Source of the DNA: Clostridium frigidicarnis
GTDB taxonomy: Bacteria; Bacillota; Clostridia; Clostridiales; Clostridiaceae
DNA length: 64,000 bases
NCBI RefSeq assembly: GCF_900111985.1
Contig: NZ_FOKI01000006.1
Span: 1 to 64,000 of the forward strand
Direction: 5' to 3'
The position numbers and the translations under genes are program-made. The notes beneath the pieces are model-generated. The model made no database searches. It had not been told where the DNA came from and saw only the letters and a program-made list of their open reading frames with translations. Shown piece by piece: positions 18,870 to 27,207 of the stretch (its first letter is position 1; each line of letters starts with the position of its first letter).

Positions 18870-19979
18870 CTATTTAAGTAACTCAAGAATTTCTGGAGTC
18901 TTATTATAGTTTGTCCAGTATGTTTCACGATATGGAGTTAAAGTATGAATCCATTTACTTTCTGAATCTATATGAATTAATCTTTTAGCATTCATTATAT
19001 CAAATGTTACTTGACCTGCTTCATCAGTTTTAGAAATATTTCTTTCATTTGCTAAATCAAAACCTGCAACTGCATTAGTTACATATGTGTAATCAATCAT
19101 ACTAAGCTTTTTACTATCATAACTAAAGGTGCTCTCAACCCATTGCCTAGCTTTGTCCATATTTAATCCAGTATTCTTTGCTCTTAAATAAATTAAAGCG
19201 CCATAAAAAGATTTCTCCATATTATCTCCTAAGTTGTTAAATGTTTTAGGAGTTGAACCAAATCCAGCACAATCTATTATTTTCCAAGATTTCACATAAT
19301 CTTCTTGTGCTCCCATGGAAAATGCATAGTTTGTTGCTTGAATAGCTTTTTGAGAATCAGATAATGCTCTTAGACCTCTAACAGTTGTAGCAGTTTCATA
19401 TTCTTTAGTACCACTAGTACCAGCAGAACCATTTTCAATTTTTGCATTAATATATTGTGCAATCATTGTTTCACTATATGCATATCCATAGTTTTTAGCA
19501 AAAGACATACCGCTACTAGCGTTGCCCATATCAATTGAATCTAAAAATGTAGTTCTATTATATAAAGCATTTAGCCACAACTCATGAGTTTCAGGCATAT
19601 AATAGTATAAACAATATCCTACATAATTATTTTTATATGCATCTATATTTCCTCTTGCTTTTCCATCTTGTATATAATATTTTTGTGAAAAATAGTTTGC
19701 ATGATTTATAATGTTAACTACTTTAGCCCCTTCTTCAGGATTTTTATTATATAACTCTATTGCCGCAGATGGTAAATTGTTTTGACATATTACATTATTA
19801 CCTGTAACATCTGTTGTTGTTGCATTTAATTCATAAAATGGGTAGACTGGAATATTTCTTTCTATATTATTTGATGTATCTGTTGTTAATTCTGCTGCTA
19901 ATACTGGTATTGGAGCTGTAGCAATCACCCCCAGTACTGCTAGTGATACCGCTATTGATTTAATAAATCCTTTTTTCAT
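18870..19979 (-). CDS. Unrecognised secreted protein
   Basis: A 369-residue protein with a clear signal peptide: basic MKKGFIKS, a hydrophobic core, and a probable cut after PIPVLAA (about residue 29). There is no membrane anchor, LPXTG-type sorting signal or wall-binding repeat. The mature part is rich in Tyr and Asn (for example VGYCLYYYMPETHELW, SYSETMIAQY-like segments) and seems mixed alpha/beta, with three scattered cysteines. I do not recognise a family or catalytic motif. GGGGGAG precedes the ATG. It is a monocistronic gene with its own strong terminator. A 23-base palindrome lies 57 bases upstream. A role outside the cell is the only safe statement. Confidence 0.75.
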   Translation of the reverse strand: MKKGFIKSIAVSLAVLGVIATAPIPVLAAELTTDTSNNIERNIPVYPFYELNATTTDVTGNNVICQNNLPSAAIELYNKNPEEGAKVVNIINHANYFSQKYYIQDGKARGNIDAYKNNYVGYCLYYYMPETHELWLNALYNRTTFLDSIDMGNASSGMSFAKNYGYAYSETMIAQYINAKIENGSAGTSGTKEYETATTVRGLRALSDSQKAIQATNYAFSMGAQEDYVKSWKIIDCAGFGSTPKTFNNLGDNMEKSFYGALIYLRAKNTGLNMDKARQWVESTFSYDSKKLSMIDYTYVTNAVAGFDLANERNISKTDEAGQVTFDIMNAKRLIHIDSESKWIHTLTPYRETYWTNYNKTPEILELLK

Positions 19980-20011
19980 TAATGAATCTCCCCCTTAAAA
20001 TATTTCCTTTT

Positions 20012-20058
20012 AATGGTACCATTTTTCTAATTATTTGTAAATAAATAAATTATTTACA
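20012..20058. promoter_or_regulatory. Two palindromes upstream of the secreted protein gene
   Basis: AATGGTACCATT (20012-20023) is a perfect 12-base palindrome. TGTAAATAA (20036-20044) and TTATTTACA (20050-20058) are perfect 9-base arms five bases apart. Both sit 30-80 bases before the start codon and could be operator sites. The stretch to 20280 has no gene I would support. Confidence 0.4.
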
Positions 20059-20280
20059 TACGCATTAAATAGAAAAAATATATAAAATATGTTGAAATAT
20101 TTTATATAATTCTCAATAATATTTAGTAATACAGTTATAAAATTTTTATATTTCAAAAAATAAATACAATTGAAAATTCCTAACCTACACCTAGTAAACA
20201 TTTTCAATTTCAAATCATCTTTAATCCTGATTTTATATGGCTTTCAGCTGATTAAAATTCTATACTTTCTTGTACACCTA

Positions 20281-20328
20281 AAAAAGCTACATTATTAAAT
20301 CTCATATGAACTTAATAATATAGCTTAC
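20281..20328 (-). terminator. Terminator after the Xre/membrane pair
   Basis: AAGCTACATTATTAA (near 20285-20299) pairs with TTAATAATATAGCTT (20313-20327), one mismatch, with six T on the minus strand (20281-20286). It is just past the membrane-protein stop. Confidence 0.8.
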
Positions 20329-20335
20329 ATCTATT

Positions 20336-20743
20336 CTAATATTTTTTACCATAATAAGTTCCTATTATAAACCATGCTACTAATTTTGCCATTAAAAGAA
20401 AAGATATAACGAGAGTTATAGTTCTATATCCTAAGAATCCACATATAATCACTGTTATAGTTTCAACCATAAGAAAAATTGAATAAACCTTACTACTAGT
20501 TTTTTCCCTTATAAATACTGCTCTCTCTTCATTTTTACATATCTCAACTTCTTCTACTTTCTTCGGATTTCTCATTGTTCTTATGCTATTAAATATTCCT
20601 ATTATACCTACAACACCAAATCCACCAATCATACCTCCTAAAAAGTTAGTTGGCCCTTTACCTAAAAAAGAACATATTCCACATACTATACTAAAAATTA
20701 AAAATACTAGATAAAGAACTAAGTCTATTTTTAATTGTTTCAT
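20336..20743 (-). CDS. Small membrane protein, DUF2178-like
   Basis: A 135-residue protein with two pairs of membrane helices: about 8-30 and 35-52, then a charged loop (RTMRNPKKVEEVEICKNEERA) and about 85-105 and 108-128. The charged loop with KNEERAVFIREK resembles the DUF2178 family, small membrane proteins usually paired with a short Xre regulator. It begins two bases after the regulator gene with GGAGG inside that gene's end, so the two are co-expressed. The function of the family is not known to me. Confidence 0.75.
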   Translation of the reverse strand: MKQLKIDLVLYLVFLIFSIVCGICSFLGKGPTNFLGGMIGGFGVVGIIGIFNSIRTMRNPKKVEEVEICKNEERAVFIREKTSSKVYSIFLMVETITVIICGFLGYRTITLVISFLLMAKLVAWFIIGTYYGKKY

Positions 20744-20745
20744 TT

Positions 20746-20943
20746 TTATTCCTCCTCAAATATAAATACTTTCTCAATGGTACTATTAAATATTACCGCT
20801 ATCTTGTGTGCTAAACTTATTGATGGATTATATTTTCCATTCTCTAAAGATATTATAGTTTGTCTACTGACATTACATAATTTTGCCAGTTCTTCTTGTG
20901 TCATATCATTCTCGTTTCTTAAGTTTTTTATAATATTTTTCAC
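20746..20943 (-). CDS. Short Xre-family regulator
   Basis: The 65-residue product is little more than one helix-turn-helix domain: MTQEELAKLCNVSRQTIISL with ENGKYNPSISLAHKIA after it, as in the compact YozG-like Cro/CI repressors. The start is a GTG at 20943, preceded by AAGGAGG; an upstream reading would lack a ribosome site. It is the first gene of a two-gene unit. Three phased palindromes overlap its promoter, so autoregulation is likely. Confidence 0.88.
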   Translation of the reverse strand: MKNIIKNLRNENDMTQEELAKLCNVSRQTIISLENGKYNPSISLAHKIAVIFNSTIEKVFIFEEE

Positions 20944-20968
20944 ATTTACCTCCTTAAAACACAAACTA

Positions 20969-21034
20969 ATGTAAAGTTAGGTTTACATTTAAAGTATAGT
21001 TTACTTTACATTACATGTCAAGTTAGCTTTACAT
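20969..21034 (-). promoter_or_regulatory. Promoter with three phased palindromic operators
   Basis: On the minus strand TTGACA, a 17-base spacer and TATACT form a near-consensus promoter. Three 20-base sites with half-sites ATGTAAA and TTTACAT separated by six bases lie at 20969-20988 (ATGTAAAGTTAGGTTTACAT), 20992-21011 and 21015-21034. Each begins exactly 23 bases after the last. The -35 box is in the third site, the -10 box in the second, and the first covers the start of the transcript. This is a strong sign of cooperative repression by the adjacent Xre protein. Confidence 0.75.
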
Positions 21035-21060
21035 AAAATTATGAAATTAACATAGAATAA

Positions 21061-21093
21061 AGAGGCATGTAGTTTACTTTCACTACATACCTT
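21061..21093 (-). terminator. Terminator after the Bce-type permease gene
   Basis: AGGCATGTAGT pairs with ACTACATACCT around an eight-base loop, one mismatch, with a CTCTTTATT tail on the minus strand, about 80 bases after the permease stop. Confidence 0.55.
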
Positions 21094-21170
21094 AATTATT
21101 ATATATAAATCTACATTTATGTTATGTTCTTCTTCCATATGAATTTATATAAATTAATCTAATGTGGTTA

Positions 21171-23084
21171 TTATCCATCTATTGCTACTATTTTTTTAAA
21201 TACTTTTACTGAACATACATACATTACCGAAAAAACAACAATACAAATAGCTATTGTTAAAAAATAAGTTTTTATAATACTAATTTTTAACAATTCACTT
21301 AATATATTTATTGCAAAATAACTGTGTAATAAAGCTAAACTAAGAGGTATAATATAAAATAATTTAACTTCTCTTTGTATAGCTTTATTTATATCTTCTT
21401 TTGCAATACCAATCTTTATTAACATATTATATTTATCTTTATCTTCACTAGCATCATTGTATATTTTCATATATATAATACTTCCTGAAGAAAGAATAAA
21501 TACTAAGAACAAAAATCCTCCTATTGCATAAGCAAACTTCATCCATTTAATCCTGTCTAAATGTTCAACATAATAATAACCTCCTGTTGTCTTTTTGTCT
21601 ATACTAGATTTTAAGTCATTCCATAAATCCTCTAATTTATATTCATCCTTAACCTTTATACCATAAAACTCTCCAGTCTTTCCCATTGGCTTTAGTTTTA
21701 AAAATTCTTCTTTATCTACTACTATCATATTTATATCTAATATACTTCCAAAAACTCCAGCATGTATTTTCTCACCTATATTATAAGTGTTATTTCCAAT
21801 GTGATACTCTGTAGTGGGATTTCCAATTTCTATAGCTCCTAAATTTCCAGTTTTATATATATATGTTATATTATTTTTAGTTACATTACCTTCCCTTAAG
21901 GCTTTTAATACATTATCTTGACCTGTTATCTCTAATATTTTTACTACATCTTCATAATTTACAACTAAAACACTGTCATCATTTAACTGACCGTTAGTTG
22001 AAACATTTTTATCACAAAATACTACTGGACATTGAAATTCATATTTTATATCATTTTTCTCTTTTACTTTATTGTTTATTTTTTCTTTCTCTATATTTTC
22101 AGATGAAAAGAATGAGAATGTATACATTGAGTCTCTATTAACATACTCATCATGACTATATTTAATAGTTACCGCAGCTCCTAAGCAAGTTATTGTACTA
22201 CATATTATTATGGTTACCATAGCATATACCTTATAGTTTCTTTTAAATCTATAAGCCATATTGTTTATACTAATTATATTTTCTCCTTTATATAAAATAT
22301 CTTTTCTATTTGTTAAAAATTTAAATATAATAGGCATCATAGCTCCAAAAAAACCGTATGTACCTATAATTATTAAAATTACACTATACAGGAAATATTT
22401 CATATTAACTGATACTGCTTTAGTTGAATAATAATATCCTAGCGCTATCACCCCTATAGAAGCTATAGCTACAACATACATAACAAAATTTATTTTAGGC
22501 ATTTTATCATATTTTTTACTTGCATTTAATAGTTCTATTATCTTACTTCTATAAATGCTTATAAAACCATGAGTTGTTACTATAAAGAATATTATTAAAA
22601 ATGTTATAACCGTATAAATGATTGAATTAGGAGTAACATCAAATGAAACTTCTAAAGAATATCCAGCAATTTTTAATACTATCATTTGAAAAAACTTGGA
22701 TAAGATAGCTCCTACAACAATTCCAATAACACAAGAAAATACTCCTATCATCATATTTTCAACAAAATATATTTTCCCAATAACAAAGGAATCTAGTCCA
22801 CTAAATGCATAAATACCTATTTCCTTTTTTCTTTTTCTTAAAAATGTATTTGTTGAATACCAAATAAAGAAAAACATAAATACAATTAATATTGTCATTA
22901 TTAATTTAATCATTATTTCACAATAATTTTCATTAATATCTCCTAAATATTTTAATGTATCTCCATATATAAAGGTTTCAAAATTAAATAAGATTATTAC
23001 TGAAAAAATCATTGCAATAAAATACATTGTATATAACTTTATATTATTCTTAAAATTATTGAAGGCTATACTAAATATACTCAT
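21171..23084 (-). CDS. Bce-type ABC transporter permease (FtsX-like)
   Basis: The 637-residue permease has about ten membrane helices. Four to six precede a large outside domain (about 315-520) and the last three follow it. This is the BceB/VraG layout, in which the outside domain contacts peptide antibiotics or lipid-linked cell-wall intermediates. FtsX-like segments include FNNFKNNIKLYTMYF at the start and RKRKKEIGIYAFSG near 85. It starts within the stop codon of the ATPase gene (TAATG). With the neighbouring kinase and regulator it forms a complete detox/sensing module. The actual drug (bacitracin, a lantibiotic or other) cannot be told. Confidence 0.9.
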   Translation of the reverse strand: MSIFSIAFNNFKNNIKLYTMYFIAMIFSVIILFNFETFIYGDTLKYLGDINENYCEIMIKLIMTILIVFMFFFIWYSTNTFLRKRKKEIGIYAFSGLDSFVIGKIYFVENMMIGVFSCVIGIVVGAILSKFFQMIVLKIAGYSLEVSFDVTPNSIIYTVITFLIIFFIVTTHGFISIYRSKIIELLNASKKYDKMPKINFVMYVVAIASIGVIALGYYYSTKAVSVNMKYFLYSVILIIIGTYGFFGAMMPIIFKFLTNRKDILYKGENIISINNMAYRFKRNYKVYAMVTIIICSTITCLGAAVTIKYSHDEYVNRDSMYTFSFFSSENIEKEKINNKVKEKNDIKYEFQCPVVFCDKNVSTNGQLNDDSVLVVNYEDVVKILEITGQDNVLKALREGNVTKNNITYIYKTGNLGAIEIGNPTTEYHIGNNTYNIGEKIHAGVFGSILDINMIVVDKEEFLKLKPMGKTGEFYGIKVKDEYKLEDLWNDLKSSIDKKTTGGYYYVEHLDRIKWMKFAYAIGGFLFLVFILSSGSIIYMKIYNDASEDKDKYNMLIKIGIAKEDINKAIQREVKLFYIIPLSLALLHSYFAINILSELLKISIIKTYFLTIAICIVVFSVMYVCSVKVFKKIVAIDG

Positions 23085-23836
23085 TATAGATTACCTCCAA
23101 TAGAGGCTAACATGTCAATTATCTTTCCGTAAAACTCTTTTCTATTTCCTCCATTATTAAGTTTACATCTTACATTTCCATCACTAAGCATATACACTTC
23201 CTTAGAATAACTAGCTGTTAATGCATCATGAGTAACCATTATAATTGTTGCTTTTTCCTCTTCATTTACCTTTTTCAAACACTCTAACAAATCCGTTGAT
23301 GACCTAGAATCTAATGCCCCCGTTGGTTCATCTGCAAAAATAACCTTTGGATTCGTTATTAAAGCTCTTGCTGCTGCTCCTCTTTGTTTTTGTCCGCCTG
23401 ATAATTCATAAGGATATTTGTTTAAGTGATCATAAAGCCCAAATTTTTTTGATATTTTTTTAACACTTTCTTCTATATGTTTTGTCTTTTTTCTACCTAA
23501 TGCCAGTGGTAAAGCTATATTATCCATTAGAGTCATGTTATCAAGAAGATTATAATCTTGAAATATAAAACCTATCTTATCTCTTCTTATTTTTGATAAT
23601 TCTTTATTCTTTACTTTTGTAACGTCAAATCCATCAAGTAATATTTCACCACTGGTTGGCCTATCAATTGTAGACATTAAATTTAATAAGGTTGTTTTTC
23701 CTGCTCCTGAAGGTCCCATTATTGATAGAAATGCTCCTTCATTTACTTCTAAATTAATATTATTTAAAACCTTAGTTTTAAATCCCCTAATACCGTATTC
23801 TTTGCTTACTCCTTTTATCTTTAATATATTTTTCAT
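23084..23836 (-). CDS. Bce-type ABC transporter ATPase
   Basis: A 250-residue ATPase of the LolD/MacB-like family. It has Walker A GPSGAGKTT (about residue 41), signature LSGGQKQRGAAARAL (about 144) and Walker B VIFADEPTGALDS. GGAGG precedes the ATG. It partners the permease directly downstream, overlapping by one base. Between the histidine kinase and this gene is a Family A inverted repeat that ends only about 12 bases before the ribosome site. Confidence 0.93.
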   Translation of the reverse strand: MKNILKIKGVSKEYGIRGFKTKVLNNINLEVNEGAFLSIMGPSGAGKTTLLNLMSTIDRPTSGEILLDGFDVTKVKNKELSKIRRDKIGFIFQDYNLLDNMTLMDNIALPLALGRKKTKHIEESVKKISKKFGLYDHLNKYPYELSGGQKQRGAAARALITNPKVIFADEPTGALDSRSSTDLLECLKKVNEEEKATIIMVTHDALTASYSKEVYMLSDGNVRCKLNNGGNRKEFYGKIIDMLASIGGNL

Positions 23837-23858
23837 CTCTTACCTCCAAATTAAACTT

Positions 23859-23922
23859 TAGGTACATGAAAGAAAATAACAAGTAAAACATACTGACTTG
23901 TTACTTTTTTGAATGTGCCTTA
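23859..23922. repeat. Family A repeat, full copy (reverse orientation)
   Basis: From TAGGTACATGAAAGAAAATA to TTTTTTGAATGTGCCTTA; the arms contain AATAACAAGT and ACTTGTTA. The flanks extend the pairing, TTAAACTTTA (23851-23860) with TAAAGTTTAA (23925-23934). It separates the kinase gene from the ABC genes of one apparent operon. Confidence 0.85.
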
Positions 23923-23973
23923 ATTAAAGTTTAATACTTTTGTAAGTTATATTCTCTATGTTAACATTACTTT

Positions 23974-25041
23974 TTAATCTCTAATATTACATTTTTGAAA
24001 CATACCTTTGCTATGTGAGTTTACTATGGGATTAAGATAGTCTGATATTTTATAAAAATGTATGTTTAATTCTGTGTACTCACCCTTTGAAGATTTAACT
24101 TCTACTTTATGCCCTAATTTATTTAAAATCTTTTTTGAAAAATATAATCCCATACCTGTTGATTTATATACATTATTTCTTCCATTATTCCCAGTAAAGC
24201 CTTTATCAAACACTCTTTCTAAATCTTCTACAACTATTCCAATTCCATTATCTCTTACTTTTAAAATTATAGAATTCTCTGTTTCTTCACAATAAAATTT
24301 TATTTCTCCATTTATTCCAACATACTTTATAGCATTACTTATAATTTGATCCAAAATATAAATTACCCACTTTCCATCAGTATAAACATTATAATCTAAA
24401 CTATCTAATTTAATATCAATATGCTTCTTTATAAGAAAAAATGAGTTATTCTTAATTGACTTTTTAACTAAATTCTTTATATTGGTTTCTTTAATAAAAA
24501 TATCTTCACATGAGCTAGTAGTTCTACTTCCATATAACATGGAATTAACTAAAAAATTAATTTTCTCTGTTTCACATTTTAAACTACTTGAAATCTCTAA
24601 ATCATCAATCCGCTCAAGTATCATATTTAAAACTGATATAGGTAGCTTTATTTCATGTACCCACTTAGCTATATATTCATCTAAATCCACTAAATTATTT
24701 TCAATCTTTCTACATTCAATATTAATCTTATTCTCTTTTTCATCAATTACTCTTTTTATAATTTCTTCTTCTAAAGTTTGTCCAACTTCAAAGTCTCTAG
24801 AAACATCCTTATTTTCAATAACACTATTATATATATAATAAAATTTTTTCTTCCACTTTATATATTCAACAGTAAAAAAACATAAATAACATGTTACAAT
24901 AACAAAATTTAAATAATACAGCTCACTGTATTTTCCTTGAAAAAAATTTGAAGAAACTAAGTACCCATTTAAAATTAATAATATACAAATAAAACAACTT
25001 AATTCTAATATTCTTTCCTTAAAGAATCTTTTTAAATTCAT
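23974..25041 (-). CDS. Intramembrane-sensing histidine kinase, BceS-like
   Basis: A 355-residue kinase. Two membrane helices (about 12-30 and 37-57) are joined by a loop of only a few residues, so there is no outside sensor domain; this is typical of BceS kinases that take their signal from the partner ABC transporter. The phosphorylated His is in WVHEIKLPISVL (about residue 133). ATP-binding boxes are SNAIKY, DNGIGI and GMGLYF. The start overlaps the regulator stop (TAATG). It belongs with the regulator upstream and the ABC pair downstream. Confidence 0.92.
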   Translation of the reverse strand: MNLKRFFKERILELSCFICILLILNGYLVSSNFFQGKYSELYYLNFVIVTCYLCFFTVEYIKWKKKFYYIYNSVIENKDVSRDFEVGQTLEEEIIKRVIDEKENKINIECRKIENNLVDLDEYIAKWVHEIKLPISVLNMILERIDDLEISSSLKCETEKINFLVNSMLYGSRTTSSCEDIFIKETNIKNLVKKSIKNNSFFLIKKHIDIKLDSLDYNVYTDGKWVIYILDQIISNAIKYVGINGEIKFYCEETENSIILKVRDNGIGIVVEDLERVFDKGFTGNNGRNNVYKSTGMGLYFSKKILNKLGHKVEVKSSKGEYTELNIHFYKISDYLNPIVNSHSKGMFQKCNIRD

Positions 25042-25712
25042 TATATTATGTATCCTATTCCTTTCTTTGTTTTTATGAAATCTTTAATTCCTATTTCTTT
25101 AAGTCTGTTTCTAATTCTATTTATATTTACAGTTAAAGCATTATCATTTACAAATTCATCATCTTCCCAAAGACTCATCATAAGCTTTTCTCTACTAACA
25201 ACTTTTCCTTTACTTTTCATAAGTAATGCTAATATTCTAATTTCATTTTTTGTTAAATCTAGTTTATTATTTTTATAATTTATTTCACCTTTTTCAACAT
25301 CTAAAATCAAATCCTCACAATATATAAGATAACTATTATCTTTACTATAATCATAAGTTCTTCTAAGTACAGCACTTATTTTAGTAATTAGTAGATCCTC
25401 TGAAAAAGGCTTTGTTATATAATCATCTCCCCCATTATTTATTCCCATTATTACATCCATATTTGAATCTCTAGATGATAAGTAAATTATAGGTGTCTTA
25501 GATACTTCCCTTATCTTAGAACACCAATAAAACCCATCAAAAAATGGTAAATTCACATCCATTATTACAAGATGAGGATTTGTATTTATAAACTCTTTCA
25601 TTATATTTTGAAAATCATTTATTAGATTAACTTCATATCCCCACTTTTCTAATACTAATTTTATTTCTTTGCTTAATGCAATATCATCCTCTATTAGTAA
25701 AACACTTTTCAT
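25041..25712 (-). CDS. OmpR-family response regulator, BceR-like
   Basis: A 223-residue regulator. The receiver domain has the acidic pocket IEDD, the phosphorylated Asp in VIMDVNLP (about 52) and Lys in TKPFSEDLL. The C-terminal winged helix ends in VNINRIRNRLKEIGI and TKKGIGYII. No clear ribosome site precedes MKSVLLIEDD, unlike its neighbours, although no other start looks better. It is the first gene of the Bce-like module, 72 bases after the TetR gene, and may be read from the upstream operon as well as its own promoter. Confidence 0.93.
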   Translation of the reverse strand: MKSVLLIEDDIALSKEIKLVLEKWGYEVNLINDFQNIMKEFINTNPHLVIMDVNLPFFDGFYWCSKIREVSKTPIIYLSSRDSNMDVIMGINNGGDDYITKPFSEDLLITKISAVLRRTYDYSKDNSYLIYCEDLILDVEKGEINYKNNKLDLTKNEIRILALLMKSKGKVVSREKLMMSLWEDDEFVNDNALTVNINRIRNRLKEIGIKDFIKTKKGIGYII

Positions 25713-25784
25713 TTTTTATTTTCAATAAGAGATTACTTTTAACAAGTATTAATCCTTTACTGAATCTATCCCCCTTTTAATCAG

Positions 25785-26405
25785 TTATTTATATACACTA
25801 TTTTTGATTATCTCTACAAATCTAGAAAACTCTTTATTGATTTTCTCTCTATTATTCATGATTACATTATAATTTGATCCATAAGTGGCCATTATTTTTT
25901 TACTAAACCCTTCTGATATATATAATAACATTTCAAAAACTGCTTTTACATCTACTTCTTCTTTGAACTTGCTATAATCAATATTTTCTAAAAGTAATTT
26001 ATTGCTTATTTCTACATATCTATCATATTCACTTTTAAGTTCATCTTGAAAATCTTCAAACTTTACTCCAAAAGCTTCCATTGTAATTGTACTTTCCATA
26101 GGGAACTTTAATGCTAATTTAACCTTATATTCACAAATTTCAGCTATTCTTTCAAAAATATCATAGGATACACTTTTTATATCTTCTAAAAAAACTTGTT
26201 CTAACTCCTTTAAAGCTCTATTTACGACATATAAATATAACCTTCTTTTGTTTTTAAAATAATTAAATAATGCTCCTTTAGAAATTCCGGCTTCTTTAAC
26301 TATGGTGTTTGTAGATCCTTTATCATATCCATTTTGGGCAAATTCCTTAAGAGCTTCCTTATAAATTTTATCTTCTTTCTCCTTTTGTAAATTTCCTTGA
26401 ATCAT
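25785..26405 (-). CDS. TetR-family regulator
   Basis: The 206-residue protein begins with a TetR helix-turn-helix: ALKEFAQNGYDKGSTNTIVK then EAGISKGALFNYFKNKRRLY, followed by a helical ligand-binding part. AAAGGA precedes the ATG. It is the third gene of an operon with an ABC ATPase and permease. Two TGACCnnnnGGTCA palindromes at the operon promoter are its probable targets, so it would repress its own operon until a ligand appears. The ligand is unknown. Confidence 0.9.
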   Translation of the reverse strand: MIQGNLQKEKEDKIYKEALKEFAQNGYDKGSTNTIVKEAGISKGALFNYFKNKRRLYLYVVNRALKELEQVFLEDIKSVSYDIFERIAEICEYKVKLALKFPMESTITMEAFGVKFEDFQDELKSEYDRYVEISNKLLLENIDYSKFKEEVDVKAVFEMLLYISEGFSKKIMATYGSNYNVIMNNREKINKEFSRFVEIIKNSVYK

Positions 26406-26408
26406 ATA

Positions 26409-27206
26409 TTAAAAGTCCTTTCTTTCATATATTATCTTTCCTAAAATTAATGAAATAATTAAAGTAATAGCCATAACTATTAAATGACCACTACCTATTG
26501 ATTTATCTATTACTACAGAATTTATATCTATATAGCTAAAAAAGCTAACATCCTTTAAAAAACTTAACGAGTCTGTTATATTTCCTAAAACAGATAAAAT
26601 ATAAGATAAAAATACAATACCTAATGCCATTCCTAATGATGATCTTAGCTTTTTAAAAAATACAGATAAGAAGTAACAAAGGTATCCAAATGTTAAATGT
26701 AGTATATAAGGAGATATACCAAGTAGTAAAACCACCTTCCCATCAACACTATTATTCGCAAATGAGTATATGCCTAAAGCCATAACACCACTTATAATTA
26801 TATCAAATAGTGTAATTATGATGAAAAAACTAATAGCTTTTGATAAATATACTTCTTTTCTGGATATTGGCTTACTTAATAAATACTCACTAGTTTTTTG
26901 GTCTTCTTCCTTTACAAGTAATGATGAAGATAAATATACTGCATATATTGTACCTACTAAAGCTGTTGTTAAATGACCTTTGCTTGCATAAAAGCCCTCA
27001 ATGGTATTCATATCTAAACTCTCCATGCCGAAAGCCTTAAGCAATGTCTGAGGCAATGATTTCATTAACTCATTCATTGCCTCCATATCATTCTTCATAG
27101 CTTCAAAAGAACCTATCATCATAATTACAACTAATGATATAATTATTGTCCATAAAATTAATCCTTTTATATTAGCTTTAAGCTCTCTTTTTATTATAGC
27201 TACCAT
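26409..27206 (-). CDS. ABC-2 type transporter permease
   Basis: The 265-residue protein has six membrane helices in the ABC-2 pattern: one near 17-37, a pair about 85-140 including SSSLLVKEEDQKTSEYLLSK (the usual coupling-helix motif), then 145-170, 178-200, 205-225 and 240-258. I choose the ATG at 27206, with GGGAG at seven bases; it starts one base past the ATPase stop. A start six codons upstream would overlap that gene. It probably exports a drug, lipid or peptide together with the ATPase; substrate unknown. Confidence 0.87.
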   Translation of the reverse strand: MVAIIKRELKANIKGLILWTIIISLVVIMMIGSFEAMKNDMEAMNELMKSLPQTLLKAFGMESLDMNTIEGFYASKGHLTTALVGTIYAVYLSSSLLVKEEDQKTSEYLLSKPISRKEVYLSKAISFFIIITLFDIIISGVMALGIYSFANNSVDGKVVLLLGISPYILHLTFGYLCYFLSVFFKKLRSSLGMALGIVFLSYILSVLGNITDSLSFLKDVSFFSYIDINSVVIDKSIGSGHLIVMAITLIISLILGKIIYERKDF

Positions 27207-27207
27207 A

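Noticed and set aside
20031-20213. 60-residue minus-strand frame rich in Phe, Ile and Tyr
   Set aside because: No ribosome site, composition is that of translated AT-rich DNA, and it overlaps the likely promoter of the secreted-protein gene.
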